NCBI GenBank assembly: GCA_963693085.1
Contig: OY856411.1
Location: 111,897,267 to 111,961,266 of the forward strand
Direction: 5' to 3'
Origin: Alisma plantago-aquatica
Lineage: Eukaryota; Streptophyta; Magnoliopsida; Alismatales; Alismataceae
Length of the DNA stretch: 64,000 nt
The notes beneath the pieces are model-generated. The model ran no database searches. It saw nothing but the letters and a program-made list of their open reading frames with translations, and had not been told where the DNA came from. This document shows positions 1 through 13,105 of this stretch, one piece after another. The position numbers and the translations under genes were made by a program. The number at the start of each line of letters is the position of its first letter. Position 1 is the stretch's first letter.

Positions 1-220
1 TAAAAGATATATCTAAAATAGGATGGATTCATATATGAGCTATCCAAATGTTGATCAAAATAAACTTTCTGAGAAGGAATAAATTCACCTATTAATATTA
101 TGGATAATAGAATTAATGACAGAAGAGATGCTACATTAGAAATTCTACAAGGAAACCTTATCCATCAAAAATTAATTTTTGACATTTATCCCAAAATAAG
201 TATTAAAATTAAAGATAATA

Positions 221-956
<736 letters not shown>

Positions 957-958
<2 letters not shown>

Positions 959-3490
959 CACTAGAAAAGGTGGAAGAATCTTTTTAAGAGAGAGAAAATC
1001 AAAAATTAATTTCAAAAGAAAATTTATTTTTTCATAAGTTTCATTCTATAATGTATTTTTTTAGAAATAATAAGTATGAAACTTTTTATGAAAAATACTT
1101 TCCAACAGTACTGATATGAACATAGTTTGGAAAAAAATTAGAGAAGAATAAAAAAATGAAGGCACGGTAAAATATGGTTACTTTACCCCAAAATATTAGA
1201 TATCTTATATGAAATTCTTTCTAAAGCATAATATAGTGTTCCAACATTCAGATATAGTACCCTAAAATATGTATATTGTACCTAATAATAAAAGGTGTGC
1301 ACCCCCAAAATGCGAAGTATATACCCTCTTATTTATCTACCAGAGTCAATATTAATGATTTTAATATGGTACGCATGCTTAGTTCTCTCCCCTCTCTTAC
1401 TTCCCCAATATTGTACAATAAAAATCCATACAATAAAAAAAGAGGAGACAAGTAACAAGAGGAAAAAAAATATAAATTAATATCATACTAAAAAATGTTC
1501 GTAAAGTATGTAAGAATTACACATTAGTATTGTATTTAAAATATTCATACAATATGAGTGAAGAGAAAAATATGTATCTCTTATATTATTATTTTTCTAA
1601 AACGTGTCAATATTAGTTTTTTTTTAATATTTTTAAGGAATCTAAGAATTTTTATTTGGGAAATAAATTCAGCAAAAGTTATAATTTATAAGCAATATAT
1701 TTTTCTTTTTATTCATATTTATTGGTTGTATTTTTTAGAAGATATAGTGGAATTAATGAGAGGGATTCTCCACTTCCTCTACATAAATTGTACTTCCTTC
1801 TTCTTTTTCTTTATTTTTGTTCTTTCCTCATAACCACTCCTATTAACATATTAGAAAGTGGAGTTTACCCAGCAAACAATAACTCCCAATGGGGGATGAG
1901 AATAGATGTGTAGTTTAACTTCCCCAATACTCATCTTCATCCCTCAAATTACGTATGAGAGACAGATTCTTAGGTCCTGTTTGGATGGGACATTCCTGAG
2001 TACATACATATTCTTAAATATTAGGATCTAACTGCAACAAAGTGGAGTGCGTTTACGAATCTTCTATTTACATAGGTAAAAGTTTGATTACAAGTTCTTT
2101 TTCGGTAAACATACCAGTAAAACAGAGAAAGACAATGAGAAGAGAGGAGCGACAAAGGAAGGTGGAGAGAATGGAAGATGTTGTGTAAGATGAGAGGAGT
2201 TGATGAGCTACCAGATGATAAAGGAGGAGATATGGAGAAATGAGTGTTGGAAGAAGGAGATGGAGATGTTATACATGGTAAGGAAAAGCAACGACCAAAA
2301 TAATGTGTTGTTGGCCGTAGATCCGTAGTTGTAGGTGGAGGACCGATTGAGGGGGAATAGAAGAGGGAGGAGTAGAGGTAGAAGAGGGGGAATCAGAGGA
2401 AGTATAGTTAGAAGAGACGGTCGTAAAGGAGTGTGCTAGTGTGAGAAGAGAGGGTATGAGTGGGTTGGGCATTACCAGAAGCGTGATTTTTGTGGACAAT
2501 GGGCTTTCTAAATTATGTCAATAGTGGCAAGATTTAGAGGGTTACAGTTTACTAGATGAGAATACCACTCTAGAAATCTCAACAATCATATTCTACTTCA
2601 TTAATTGTCCAAACCAGATCTTTGTAATAAGCCGTATTTAGAATGGCGCATTCAATTACAATCCCATGGTGAAATACACTACACAAATTGCCCCTTAATC
2701 TATCCAAGGGGCTTTGTGTCTCGTATTCTTGGTCTATACTTTGTGCTTGATACATCTTAGCCATAGGGTTGCATTCAATTTCCCAGTGATGAATAGTTGC
2801 AAATAGAAACTGCAGTCGTGATCTTCTGGGACAATGTCCCTTTCACAAAAGAAGTGAGCCCCTATCCAAGCGTCCCATCAGGATACAAGTTCATCCCTTC
2901 CATCCTTCCCATAAAACAAGCGTCCGCTAGACTCCTTTTTTTTGGGTTATTGTTTTTTAGATCCGCTAGGGTTCCATCCACATTGTTTCTTGCATCATCG
3001 ACCACATTGACCAAAGCAGTCAATGATTTGTCTTATCTCTTAGCAACATCATTTATTGCATATATCACAGGTCTCAGTAGCAACAATTTTTTCTTGTATA
3101 TAACATATTTTTCAATATTGAATGATCTAAAATCCTCATAGTAGTATAACATAATGATATATGTGTGTCCTCTTAACTAAAATGTCATTTGATTTTGTCA
3201 TGGATTCACATTTTGGCATTGTTAGAATGATTCTATTTTGTACCACCTCCCCATCCTTCTACACCACAACCCTTCTAGTTCATGTAGCTTTGTGTTCCTG
3301 TCAGTTCGCAGTCCTAATACCTCCACTAGGAGGCTACTTGCCAGTCTCGGTCCCCCGATCTGCAACACCTGACCTTATCTAATCTTTATTGCCCTGCACC
3401 TCAACGTTAAATCAGAAGCTAGAATCACCAGAGAGTGCTACCACCCTACATGCTCCACCAACTGGTGTTCGACTGCTACAATCTTGAATA
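957..3490. other. AT-rich intergenic DNA without a supported gene
   Basis: Short open frames occur on both strands but none has a recognisable domain, a plausible length or supporting signals. About 2110-2420 is strongly purine-rich on this strand (GAGAAGAGAGG-type text), which explains the Ser/Pro/Thr-rich minus-strand frame at 2269-2499. On the minus strand, 2579-3420 could be a decayed coding remnant, since several short frames of ordinary composition lie close together. I do not recognise a family. Confidence 0.5.
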
Positions 3491-3758
3491 CTGATACGTT
3501 CTAGTTGTCATATCTTGGGGACATCCGAGCTACTCCTATTTCACATAGTCGGCGTGATTGTCTCTTTGCTTCCAAGATTATGGCACAACACTGCTTCCGG
3601 CCATGAGGATAGGAGGACACATCGGTAATGCCATGAGGAAGAAGAAAAATCCCAGTGTTGACATACCACTCTACATTAGACAAGGATACAAAAGCAAAAC
3701 CAGCACCAAAAATCACCAGAAGTCAAAACACACCACCCGCACCACCAACAAACTAGAA

Positions 3759-4612
3759 ATGGCCCCTAGATTTCCATTCAAAGACTACCCACCGGGTGAA
3801 CCGAATAACCTTTGCTCAGTCATGCTTCCTAGGGAATGGAAATATCACCAGTTTGACGTCAGTCTGGGAAAGAACTTAGTTAAGATCGAAAATAGGGAGT
3901 TCTATGTTACCATCATCAACGAAAAGAAATACAACATGGTCATCACGAAAGGATGGTTTGAGATGATTGTGGAACTCAAGATTAAGAGAGAATGGACCAT
4001 CTACCTTCAACCTATAGAGGATCACACCCGCCTGGCTTGGGTCACTGACTTCTATACCAAAACTCTAGTTGAGCTCTGATCCCTCTTCAGAATGTCGGGA
4101 GACATAAACTCTAAAGACACTGACTCGGCAGACCAACTCTTTGTCCCTGAGAATCATCAACTAAAACTAGGGACATTTGCAAACCCAAACAAGATCACAT
4201 CATCTCTAGAATCACTATCTCTACCTGATGAGGAAGACACCACTACATCAGTTCAGCACAACATCACCACTTCATAAAGGTATGCATCATCTAACACACA
4301 TGTTGCAGTCCACCTTTAATCTCTTAGGGTTACTAAATCAAATTCTCGACACCTTTTGAATCCTACACGATATAACTTGGATTCTGATAAAAAAAATTCC
4401 CACCTCTACAATAGATAACTGCTACAGATTTAGCTATAAAATCCTTCACCCATGACAACAATCCAAACGAATGGAATCTCATCACCTACAAATGAAAACC
4501 ACCGACCCGACCCCTGTTATGCCTTATATGTCATAGTAGAAGGCATTCTAAGTCCTAACGTTGAATCCCTCCTTGTTGCTTCATCTACAACTAGCTCAGC
4601 CACCTCTAATAC
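3759..4612 (+). pseudogene. Degenerate B3-like protein locus, 5' part
   Basis: The first 106 codons from the ATG at 3759 are open. They read like ordinary protein: a basic start, then a LPREW motif and a KGWFEMIVELKIKREW motif about 50 residues later. The spacing and the Lys-Gly-Trp followed by a hydrophobic segment recall the REM-type B3 DNA-binding fold of plants, but the match is weak and made from memory. The same frame resumes after a TGA (4077) as a Ser/Asp-rich stretch with an ATG at 4092, stops at TAA 4275, and opens again at 4452-4612. An upstream in-frame ATG at 3558 exists, but its extension is basic and low complexity. The locus is cut at 4612 by element E and resumes after 11805, so any gene here is dead. 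Confidence 0.35.
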
Positions 4613-7524
4613 TATAACATCCCATTCATTTTAGGGTTGCAAAATTTCTAAAATGTAGATTTTTTATAATGTAAAGATGGAATGATTGATAGGAAAAGAA
4701 TGATACATATATTTTCTTATTTTTCTTTATGATTAATTGAGTGAAAATACATAAAAAGAAAACTAACTTTATTCTCTCTCTTTCTCTCTCATATTGTAAT
4801 TCTCCTAATACAAATAGAGGGTAATGGGTGGCTCTTATATTGTTTAATAACTCAATACATTGAATTTGACTCAAAATATAACTTAGTAAGGAAGGGAAAA
4901 TTCATTTTAAATCCATGTACATCAAGTAACAACATATGAGAGTTTAGTGGGAAAAGGATAACGAAAACCTAAATCCAAGTGTATAGAAAGGATGTAGACT
5001 CTCTAATTAACTTGTGGTTCAAATTTTAGGTCAAAAGGACTTCATTTGACCATCCAAATCAATTAAGGAAGGTTGTATATAGTTTAGATGAATAATTAAC
5101 CACATATTTGATTAATACATTGGTTATATCTAAGAATCTCAGATTATTTAAATGTCACACACGTGATTTCAATGATTTTGGCTATGGTTTAAGTGTCACA
5201 CACTCTTTTGATTTCAGATTATATCTGGGCCGTTGGATGCCCATCGGACGCCATTGGACTTGTCTCCTACCTTGGGTGGGAGACCGAGAACAGGCTGGCC
5301 AGTCTGTGATTCCTTCATCGGCCCGACTCTCTCACCATAGAGCTGCGTTTCTAGAAATTTCTTCACCGTTGAGTTCACAACGTCCATCCGAATCAAACGA
5401 TCCTGGGTTCGAAGGGACTCTGTGCCCTAACGACAAAATCCCCTTTAGGGCTAAAACTCCTCTCGCTGCCAGGACTTACATATTATCTTCTCGACTCCCA
5501 AACATATATAAGGCTAAAAATGACCGCAGAAGCCCAAAATTCTCCCCTCTCATTTCAATTTGATCTCTTGTGCTCTGAGCCACGCTGGCGGATTAGATCT
5601 TCATATTCGATGTGCACCTTGAACGCCCAGCCTCCTCCACCATCTCCAACCAAATTGGCAAGTAGGTAAGCATCTACGAACATCCAACTTACTTTTTACA
5701 TGGTGTTTGTGTCCCGTTGTGCCGTGAGTCATTGTATCCTATAGCTACCTTAAGGCATGCTTGCTGTCATTTTATCATCACAATGACTCAGTAGCCATCC
5801 AAGAATTGCAAGGTAAGGTTTGAGATCGTCGGGACTATGCGAGTGTTTTTCCATTCTTTGATTTCTCTGTGCTTTGGATTTTTTTGGTCTCTTATCCCCC
5901 GAATATCCTTCCCCTATTTTGGTTTCTTCGATGACCTATTCCAGGGTTATAAGGTCCCTATTCACACCTGCAGTCGAGGCCTTGGCTTGACCGGTGCCCA
6001 ACGAATTGGACGATGTGGTTCATGTCTTCTATGACTTGCCTGTGTCTGCTGTTAAGCATCTTGGTTAGAGGTATGGGGATTGCTTGCTTACACCTGATGC
6101 GAAGAAGAAACAAACCTGGTCAGAAAAAGATCATTGTGCCCATCCTACCTTAATCGAACCATCAACCATACAAGGGCAATATCAGGTTATTATGATTGCA
6201 TTTATCTGTTGAACGGTTGGGGTGAGCCTCCTTGTGTGGATTTTCCTTGAATTTCTATTGGTATATTCTTCAAATATTCACAATAACTTACTAGATTATC
6301 AGAAAAATAGGTATAAATACTTGTTGGAAAGGTTTTTGAATAAGGCACATTATGGTGATGGTTTTAAGGGTCGATTTTGACTCTGAATTTTCTTGATTCA
6401 TCTAATAAGCATGAAACCCTACAAACTAAGGTGAATATTATTATTAATGAATGTTAATTGATTGAAGAGGATAATTAGGGTTTCTTAACCCCCAATGTGT
6501 GACGAAGGTTTTACAAACCTAGGAAAAGCAATTAAGCCTTCTTCCAGAAAGGTACGAGGGTCCATGCACTTTGAGTATTAAATAATGGTTTTTAACGGCC
6601 TTATGATTATTATAATGATAAAAATGAAATATATACATAACTATGTACTTCAGTTTTCATATTTCTCACATGAATGTTATTACATGTTTCTTATACTTTC
6701 AAGATTTACTTTCAAGAGATTATTCCATGATCAAATGAAACTCAGTTAAAGTAAAGAATTGTCAAGCTAATTATTAATCATGAAATTGGTCGTATTATTT
6801 TACCCTCATTTTGTTAATGTTGAGCCCTCGGGCCTTATGAGTTCAATTGGAACATAGTGGCACTTAGGTGCAAATCATGAGCTCAAGTTGAGCATTATTT
6901 ATGGCACTTAGGTGCAAATCATGAGCTCAAGTGGAGCACAATTTATGGCACTCAGGTGCAAATCATGAGTTCAAGTGGAACATTAGTTGAGCCTACGGGC
7001 CTTATGAGCACAATTGGTGCATAAGAGTAGAGGACATTATAATCAATCACTAAGAGCATATTATGAGAATTTAAATTTACTACTCAGTTAATTTCATGTT
7101 TCCTAATTATCAAATTATTATTCTTGTTATAACAATAATCAATGTCACTTACTCTAACACGTTTTCATTTTAAATGCATGGCTGGGGAAGCGATGTCTGC
7201 AGGAGGAAAGAATAAGGGAGGAGCTTAAGTGAGAAGCATACATCTCAAGGACAAACTAAGATTTTAGACCTGGTGGGGTGCCAACTATCATTTGGCATTT
7301 AATTTAGTTTTTCAATTAGTGTTAAGACTATGTACTAGTTTAGTTTAGTTCAAAGTTTAAGTTTTATGTTGTGGAACTTGAGACATGAGATTTACAATTT
7401 ATTTTTCTTGAGTTGGTTGAGTAAAATTATATTTTTGTGCAATGATTATCATTGTTGTGACATCCCAATGTGAAATATGCTTCCGCTTAGTATGTGTATG
7501 TTTTAAGAAAATTGGGGTGTTACA
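4613..7524 (+). repeat. Element E 5' LTR
   Basis: This direct repeat of 8776-11800 is 113 bp shorter. About two thirds of the difference is a block present at roughly 10385-10450 but absent near 6225 here. The rest is one fewer copy of a 45-bp minisatellite unit (ATGGCACTTAGGTGCAAATC...), with three copies at about 6868-6985. Open frames inside, such as 5108-5563, occur in both LTRs and are not genes. Confidence 0.92.
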
Positions 7525-7527
7525 ATA

Positions 7528-7539
7528 TGGTATCAGATC
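7528..7539 (+). promoter_or_regulatory. Element E primer-binding site (initiator tRNA-Met)
   Basis: TGGTATCAGATC begins three bases after the 5' LTR and matches the common plant tRNA-iMet PBS (TGGTATCAGAGC) except at position 11. It fixes the element as plus strand. Confidence 0.88.
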
Positions 7540-7603
7540 CTAAAATATAGTTGGCCACCAGGTTTTTCTCAAAATCTCATAATATTTATGTTCCCTTTTG
7601 TAG

Positions 7604-8640
7604 ATGGCCCCCAAGAAGAAATCTGACAAGAGCAAGGAGCACGTAGATGGAGAGGGAAGCTCTTCTAATGGGGGAAGTGATCATAGTGCTTTTGGAGGTG
7701 TTAAGCCTAATGGTAATCCTAATACACCTCTAGAAGTGCTCATTAAGGCTCTGACCGATGCTATCACTGGTCAATAGGGAAGACCACATGAACCAAGGAA
7801 CCAATAGTTGACCTTAGTAGACTTCATGAAGATCAAACCAGAAACCTTCTCTGGAGAAGCTGAGACTGATGTAGTTGGTCGTGCTAAAGAGTGGCTTCTC
7901 AATGTCGAGCATTGTTTTCGTGACTTAGGATGTCCTGATCCTTCCAAAGTTCGCTTTGGGACACACATGTTGAAGAGTGTAGCCCGCACTTGGTGGGAGA
8001 ACTTCACCAATGCTCGAGGACCCAATGCTTAGTCGTTGACCTGGGAGGAGTTCACCACTGCCTTCTGGAACCATTACATCTCAGAAACTATGATCGAGAA
8101 TAACGAGATGGAGTTCAAGCACTTGAGGTAGAATGACTCAACTGTTAGCAGGTATGCAATGAAGTTTCACATGCTATAGAAGTACAGATATGGTTTAGAT
8201 GAGACACGTCAGGCAAAGAAGTTCATGTGTGGCCGGAAACCTGATTTGGGATATGATTTGACTAGACGTGGCATCAGGACAGTGCGGAGGGCACTCAAGT
8301 CTGTCTAGAACTGGAGAACCATCCTGGATGGCACTGGAAGAATGGAGGATCCTCAGGAAGCAAGAACGAGCACAAAAGCCATAATGATAAAAAGAGGAAA
8401 GATTCAGAAGGACAGCCTGCTAAGGAACCTTGTACAACCTATGGAAGACTTCATGGGGGACTGTGCAGGTTAGGATTGGGAGTTTGCTACTATTGTGGAG
8501 ACCCAAATCATAAGAAGCCAGAATGTCCCAAGCTCAAAACAAAGAATGATGCAGGGCAAAACCCTAAACCAGATCAATGAGAAAAGAGGCAAGCAAGGAT
8601 CTTTGCAATGGTTGATAGCTAGGAGGAAGAGGAAGGTACA
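7604..8640 (+). pseudogene. gag: Element E gag remnant, six in-frame TAG stops
   Basis: From the ATG at 7604 one frame encodes a Ty3/gypsy gag: a Lys-rich start, then PETFSGEAETDVVGRAKEWL, RTWWENF, SLTWEEFTTAFW and SRYAMKFHML in the usual order for the capsid region. The frame is interrupted by TAG at 7775, 7805, 8030, 8129, 8177 and 8306. There is no TAA or TGA in that frame up to 8308. A later shift moves the zinc knuckle (CYYCGDPNHKKPEC, spacing CX2CX4HX4C, 8485-8526) into another frame. That frame ends in further stops, and the text then passes almost directly to the 3' purine tract, so the protease-to-integrase part was deleted. It is most like Tekay/Del gag proteins. Confidence 0.85.
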
Positions 8641-8775
8641 ATCTAGTTCTATCCATGATTTTAGTTTTGTGGATATACATGTTGAGTTTTTGCTAACTAG
8701 GTGTAAGAAAACCCCTAAGGTGAGTAGTGGTCTAAGAAAATTTTGAGGATGAAATTTTTTTAAGGTGGGTAGAAT
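8641..8775 (+). other. Element E deletion scar and polypurine tract
   Basis: The decayed gag runs within about 110 bp into GAGGATGAAATT and then TTAAGGTGGGTAGAAT immediately before the 3' LTR. This is the arrangement seen at the 3' end of plant Ty3/gypsy interiors. All of pol is missing between them. Confidence 0.75.
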
Positions 8776-11700
8776 TGTAACATCCCATTATTTTTAGGGT
8801 TGCAAAATTTCCAAAATGTAGATTTTTTTATGCAAAGATGGAATGATTTATAGGAAAAGAATGATACATATATTTTCTTCTTTTTCTTTATGATTAATTG
8901 AGTGCAAATACATAAAAAGAAAACTAACTTTATTCTCTCTCTTTCTCTCTCCTTTCATAATTATCCTAATACAAATAGAGGGTAATGGATGGCTCTTATA
9001 TTATTTAATAACTCAATACATTGAATTTGACTCAAAATATAACTTAGTAAGGAAGGGAAAATTCATTTTAAATCTGTTTACATCAAGTAATAACAGAGTT
9101 TAGTGGGAAAAGGATAAAGAAAACCTAAATCCAAGTGTATAGAAAGGATGTAGACTCTCTAATTAACTTATGGTTCAAATGTGAGGTCAAAAGGACTTCA
9201 TTTGACCATCCAAATCAATTAAGGAAGACTATATATAGTTTAGATGAATAATTAACCAAATATTTGAGTAATACACTGGTTATATCTAAGAATCTCATAT
9301 TATTTAAATGTCACACACGTGATTTCACTGATTTTGGATATGGTTTAAGTGTCACGTGCACTTTTGTTTTCAGATTCTATCTGGGTCGTTGGATGCCCAT
9401 CGGACGCCACTGGACTTGTCTCCTACCTTGGGTAGGAGATCAAGAATAGGTTGGCTGGTCTATAATTCCTTCACCGGTCCGACTCTCGCACCACAGAGCC
9501 CCATTTTTGGAAATTTCTTCACCATTAAGTTCGCAACATCGACCCAGATCAAATGAGCCTGACTTTGAAGGGACTCTGTGCCCTAACGATGAAATCCCCT
9601 TTAGAGCTAAAAATCCTCTCGCCGCCAGGAGTTACAGATTATCTTCTCAACACCAAAATATATATGTAAGGCTAAAAACGACCACTGAACCCCAGAATTA
9701 TCCCCTCTCATTTCAATTTGATCTCTTGTGCTCTGAGCCACGCTAATAGATTACATCTTCATATTCGGCGCACACCTTGAACGCCAAGCTTCCTCCACCA
9801 TCTCTGACCAAATTGGCAAGAAGGTAAGCATCTACAGACATCCAGGTTCCTTTTTACATGGTTTCCGTGCCCTGTTGCGTCGTGAGTCATTGTATCCTAT
9901 AGCTACCTTAAGGCATGCTTGTCGTCATTTATCATCACAATGACTCAGTAGCCATCCAGGCATCGTGAGGCAAGGTTTGAGAATGTCGGGACTGTGTGAG
10001 TGTTTTTCCATTCTTTGATTACACTTTATGCTTTGGAATTTTTGGTCTTATCCTCCAGATATCCTTCCCTTGTTCTAGTTTTTCCGATGACCTGTTCCAG
10101 GGTTGTAAGGTCCCTTTTCACACCCGCGGTCAAGGCCTTGGCTTGACCGGCGCCCAACAAACTAGACAGAGTGGTTCATGTCTTCTACGATGTGTCAGTG
10201 TCTGCTACAAAGCATCTTGGTCAGAGGTATGGGTGTTGCTTTCTTGCACCTAATACGAAGAAGGAACAAGCTTGGTCAGAAAAAGGCCATTGTGCTCATC
10301 CTACCTTAATCGAATTATTAACCATACAAGGGCAATATTGGGTTTCTATGACTGCATCTGTCCGTTGAACTGTTGGGGCAAGCCCCTTTTTTTCTAGCTG
10401 GCGATTGTGGATTGGTCCACCTCAGGGCGTGGTCCCATGATTCAAGTTTTTACCACCCCCCTGTGTGGATTTTCCTTGAACTTCTATTGGTATATTCTTT
10501 TGAATATTCACAATAAATTACTAGATTATCATAAAAATAGGTATAAATACTCATTGGAAAGGTTTTTGAATAAGGAACATAACGGTGATGGTTTTAAGGG
10601 TCGATTTTGAATCTAAATTTTCCTAATTCATCTAATAAGAATGAAACCCTACAAACTAAGGTGAATATTATTATTAATGAATGCTAATTGATTGAATAGG
10701 ATAATTAGGGTTTCTTAAGCCCTACTGCATGACTAGGGTTTTACCAAACCTAAGAAAAGGGATTAGGTCTTCTTCTAGAAAGGTAAGTGGGTCCATGCAC
10801 TTTGAGTATTAAATAATGGCTTTCAACCACCTTATGATTATTATTATGATCAAAATGAAATATATGCAAAACTATGTACTTCAGTTTTCATATTTCTCAC
10901 ATAAATGTTATTACATGTTTCTTATACTTTCAAGATTTACTTTCAAGAGATTATTCCATGATCAAATGAAACTCAGTTAAAGTAAAGAATTGTCAAGTTA
11001 ATGATTAATCATGAAATTGGTTGTATTATTTTGCCCTCATTATGTTAATGTTGAGCCCTCGGGCCTTATGAGTTCAATTGGAACATACTGGCACTTAGTT
11101 GCAAATCATAAGCTCAAGTGGAGCATTATTTATGGCACTTAGGTGCAAATCATGTGCTCAAGTGGAGAAATATTTATGGCACTTAGGTGCAAATCATGAG
11201 CTCAATTGGATCATTATTTATGGCACTCATATGCAAATCATGAGTTCAAGTGGAACATCAGTTGAACCTACGGGCCTTATGAGCACAGTTGGTGCATAAG
11301 AGTAGAGGACATTATAATCAATCACTAAGAGCATATTATGAGAATTTAAATTTACTACTCGGTTAATTTCATGTTTCCTAATTGTCAAATTATTGTTCTT
11401 GTTATAACAATACTCAATGTCGCTTACTCTAACATGTTTTCCATTTTAAATGCATGGTTGGGGACGCGATGTCCGTAGGAGGAAAGAATAAGGGAGGAGC
11501 TTAAGCAAGAAGCATACATCTCAAGGACAAACTAAGATTTTAGACTTGGTGGGGTGCCAACTATCATTTGGTGTTTAATTTAGTTTTTCAATTAGTGTTA
11601 AGACTATGTACTAGTTTAGTTTAGTTCAAAGTTTAAGTTTTATGTTGTGGAACTTGAGACATGAGATTTACAAATTATTTTTCCTGAGTTGGTTGAATAA

Positions 11701-11800
11701 AATTATATTTTTGTGCAATGATTATCATTTTTGTGACATTCCAATGTGAAATATACTTCTTCTCAGTATGTATATGTTTTAAGAAAATAGGGGTGTTACA
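8776..11800 (+). repeat. Element E 3' LTR
   Basis: The repeat begins TGTAACATCCC and ends GGTGTTACA. It carries four copies of the 45-bp ATGGCACTTAGG unit at about 11088-11265, against three in the 5' LTR, and keeps a block near 10385-10450 that the 5' LTR lacks. It is followed by AATTC, the partner of AATAC before the 5' LTR. Confidence 0.92.
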
Positions 11801-11805
11801 AATTC

Positions 11806-13105
11806 CACTGCCCTTACAAACATTGTCATTCCCTAGGGCGTCAGGGGCCTTAAACCACAAGTAAAAGCTCATTCTATAAAACATGTGATAATCTATAGAT
11901 CACATCATCTAAGAAGTTATGTGATATCTATAAAGAAGCTACACACCAATCATACCTCACCTACAAATCACAACCCCTTTTCTTTCCTGATCACCCATGT
12001 TTTAGACATTCCATCTCCTTCATCTGCTTCTTCCCAGTCTCATGTTGTACCCCCATGCAAACCACCCAATGAGACACACCCCCTCCACCCTTATATACCA
12101 AGCCGACTCAACCTACTTCCCGACCATCACCTACTTCATCTACTTTCCTTCACAGTACAACACCTAGCCCTTCTTCTTTTACCATGTCCCCGGCAATCCA
12201 CATCAAGAAAGAATTCCCTATTGATTTACCAGCCAACTCCATGAGGCTTCTTAAAGTCTTCACCGGTCATAGCATCCTTGTCATTATCACTAAAAATATC
12301 AACAACAACACCGTTAACATCCTCGACGTCACCAGATCCATTGCCTTGCTTCTGCCAGGAAATACAGTTCTCAAACCCAAGATCCTCTCACCATCCTAAC
12401 TTTTGTACTCATTCCCAGAGGGAACAAAGCTTGAACACTTGTTTGGACAGGTCATGACCATCCCTTGCGGAACCAGCTTTGCCCAAGATAACATCACCAA
12501 ATGGACCCCCAAACAAGGGTCTTCCCTTGCTGGTTCCAGTGGTTCGGAATGAATTTCCATTACTGACATTCCTCACATTTATGGAAGGTTGAGGTCTTCC
12601 GTGCCAAAGAACACTCCATTGGAGAAACACTCCAATTTGTGAACCATAACACTCTACACCCCACTCACTACATCAAGGCCTTTTGTATCTTTTCTGTCAA
12701 ACAAACCATCACCCTCTCGGCCTCCATGAAGATCAGACTAAGTGAAAAAATATACAAAATCAAGCTCACAACTGAAAACCCTACTTCAATAGCCATCACT
12801 TTCTCCAACATCACCCTCCACCCACCTTCATGGTTCCATACCATAAACTCCAAAAAAATCCCTTTACTGACATCAAAAAAACTAGTGGATAGGAAAATGT
12901 TCTGGGAGAGGAATAACACCACCTCCCTATCACAATTTAACACCAACCAAACCACATAGAACAAAAGACCTAGAGTATCCTCACCATTAGTTGATAGCAC
13001 CAAGAATTCCTACCTTGACTCTTTCAAACCCTTCCCATTCCATAACAACCATGATATATCCACCAGCCTTGACTCTGATATTGTCCAGAAAATCAAAATT
13101 AGGTA
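11806..13105 (+). pseudogene. Degenerate host-like locus, 3' part (split by element E)
   Basis: The reading frame of the left part continues across the insertion site and meets its first stop (TAG) at 11834. The frame with an ATG at 12184 gives about 70 residues with a FPIDLPANSM motif. A frame open across 12590-12959 includes LWKVEVF and a Thr/Ile-rich tail. Composition (Ser/Thr/Pro linkers between ordered blocks) fits a multi-domain protein, possibly with repeated B3-like domains, but no domain is certain. The last bases, AG followed by GTATGTTGG at 13101-13110, resemble a plant splice donor but also coincide with the start of block D. Several frameshifts and stops make a working product unlikely. 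Confidence 0.3.

Larger units (their letters stand above)
4613..11800 (+). mobile_element. Element E: old Ty3/gypsy (Tekay/Del-like) LTR element, pol deleted
   Basis: Two long direct repeats (2,912 and 3,025 bp) flank a 1,251-bp interior with an initiator-tRNA-Met PBS, a decayed gag and a purine tract. The left end reads TATAACATCCC where the right copy has TGTAACATCCC, so the terminal TG has mutated. Both copies end in GTGTTACA. The flanks are AATAC at 4608-4612 and AATTC at 11801-11805, an imperfect 5-bp target-site duplication. Protease, reverse transcriptase and integrase are absent. In the stretches I compared, the LTRs differ by several percent, much more than those of element A, so this is an old insertion. 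It cannot move by itself. Confidence 0.9.

Noticed and set aside
5108..5563. A 151-codon frame in the element E LTR
   Set aside because: It lies within the LTR, is broken in the other LTR copy, and has no domain.
7604..8308. TAG recoding or programmed readthrough in element E gag
   Set aside because: Six TAGs plus a later frameshift and loss of pol indicate decay. Deamination at CAG explains the codon bias more simply.
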